Source: JALONO01 sp038209965 (GTDB lineage: Bacteria > Bacteroidota > Bacteroidia > Cytophagales > Thermoflexibacteraceae). Taken from it: a DNA stretch of 13,832 nt. The stretch is from assembly GCA_038209965.1 (NCBI GenBank), contig JBBQXF010000125.1:1-13832 (forward strand). Reading direction: 5' to 3'. Made by a program: the position numbers and the translations under genes. This document shows positions 13,497 through 13,832 of the stretch, one piece after another; within the stretch, counting starts at the first letter, position 1; every line of letters begins with the position of its first letter. The notes beneath the pieces were generated by a model. It did no database searches and had not been told where the DNA came from. It worked only from the letters and a program-made list of their open reading frames with translations.

Positions 13497-13832
13497 ATGG
13501 AAATCACCGCCGAAAAATTGTACACCTATGCCGATTACCTGACCTGGCAGATCGACGAATACGTGGAGCTGTTGCGGGGCCGGGTGCTCAAAATGTCGCC
13601 CGCGCCCATGCGGCGGCACCAAGAGGTATCGAGTAGGTTACATATTAAAATTGGCGTGTTCCTCGAACTGCAGCCATGCCGGATCTATTCGGCCCCCTTC
13701 GATGTGCGGTTCCCGCGCCGGGCGGGGGAGGAGGCCGACGGTCAGATCACCACGGTGCTGCAGCCCGATCTGTGCGTGGTGTGCGATCCGGCCAAGCTGG
13801 ACGATCGGGGCTGCGTGGGCGCGCCCGACTGG
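13497..13832 (+). CDS. Uma2-family endonuclease, N-terminal fragment
   Basis: The first 112 residues of a Uma2-type (DUF820) protein, a restriction-endonuclease-like PD-(D/E)XK fold found in many copies in Cyanobacteria and some Bacteroidota. The gene runs off the window end. The opening EKLYTYADYLTWQIDEYVEL, the strand GRVLKMSPAPMRRHQEVSS, the segment YSAPFDVRFP and the catalytic QPDLCVVCDP stretch all match the family; the aspartates of FDVRF and QPDLC are the likely metal ligands. Its third position is visibly richer in G and C than most neighbours, apart from a short AT-rich patch at 13626-13656. The biological role of Uma2 proteins is not established. The ATG at 13497 fits the family start. 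Confidence 0.9.
   Translation, partial: MEITAEKLYTYADYLTWQIDEYVELLRGRVLKMSPAPMRRHQEVSSRLHIKIGVFLELQPCRIYSAPFDVRFPRRAGEEADGQITTVLQPDLCVVCDPAKLDDRGCVGAPDW

Noticed and set aside
1..13832. CRISPR array or phage region
   Set aside because: No regularly spaced direct repeats of CRISPR type and no phage structural, lysis or integrase genes are visible.

Overview
The window looks like chromosomal housekeeping and accessory DNA from a Bacteroidota bacterium, possibly of the Saprospiria. I infer this from three things: promoter-like signals of the Bacteroidota type (TTG, about 19 nt, TAnnTTTG), the near absence of Shine-Dalgarno sequences before starts, and the gene families present. No taxonomic search was run. 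I see no CRISPR array, no phage genes, no integrase and no intact insertion sequence. The two families linked to mobility are an Rpn/PD-(D/E)XK nuclease-transposase and a Uma2-type endonuclease, both common as scattered copies in this phylum.

Layout. 1-173 (-) is the N-terminus of glycine dehydrogenase GcvP. 188-587 (+) holds what looks like a decayed coding remnant. 584-1577 (-) is a two-gene unit, a STAS-like protein followed by a rhomboid protease. 1839-2837 (+) is a MoxR-type AAA+ ATPase, facing a convergent acyl-CoA dehydrogenase (2987-4195, -) across a strong bidirectional terminator. 4315-5265 (-) is the Rpn-family nuclease, with a heptad-repeat coiled-coil tail encoded by a 21-bp tandem repeat. 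5302-5663 has no convincing gene but carries two inverted repeats. 5664-6227 (-) holds a hypothetical ORF lacking a good start and, upstream of it, a probable frameshifted fragment. 6337-7350 (-) is class I fructose-1,6-bisphosphatase, preceded by a conserved hypothetical gene (7431-8198, -). A divergent promoter region (8242-8331) separates that gene from an exported TPR protein (8344-9306, +). 9307-9600 is non-coding, with a palindrome, a perfect -7 box and possible RNA structure. Then come, all on +, a CvfB-like S1 RNA-binding protein (9601-10479), threonine ammonia-lyase IlvA (10562-11827), tRNA-Leu(CAG) with promoter and terminator, an FGGY-family sugar kinase (12149-13390) and the start of a Uma2 endonuclease cut by the window edge.

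How the genes relate. Most are single-gene or two-gene units with their own signals, so there is no large operon. Central metabolism is represented by glycine cleavage (gcvP), gluconeogenesis (fbp), isoleucine synthesis from threonine (ilvA), fatty-acid oxidation (acyl-CoA dehydrogenase) and sugar phosphorylation (FGGY kinase). I found no convincing undescribed multi-gene system. The points most worth following are the structured leader at 9346-9600, the palindrome overlapping the promoter at 8288-8331, the repeat-bearing gap at 5302-5663, the decayed genes at 188-587 and 5664-6227, and the near-identical terminator stems at two sites.
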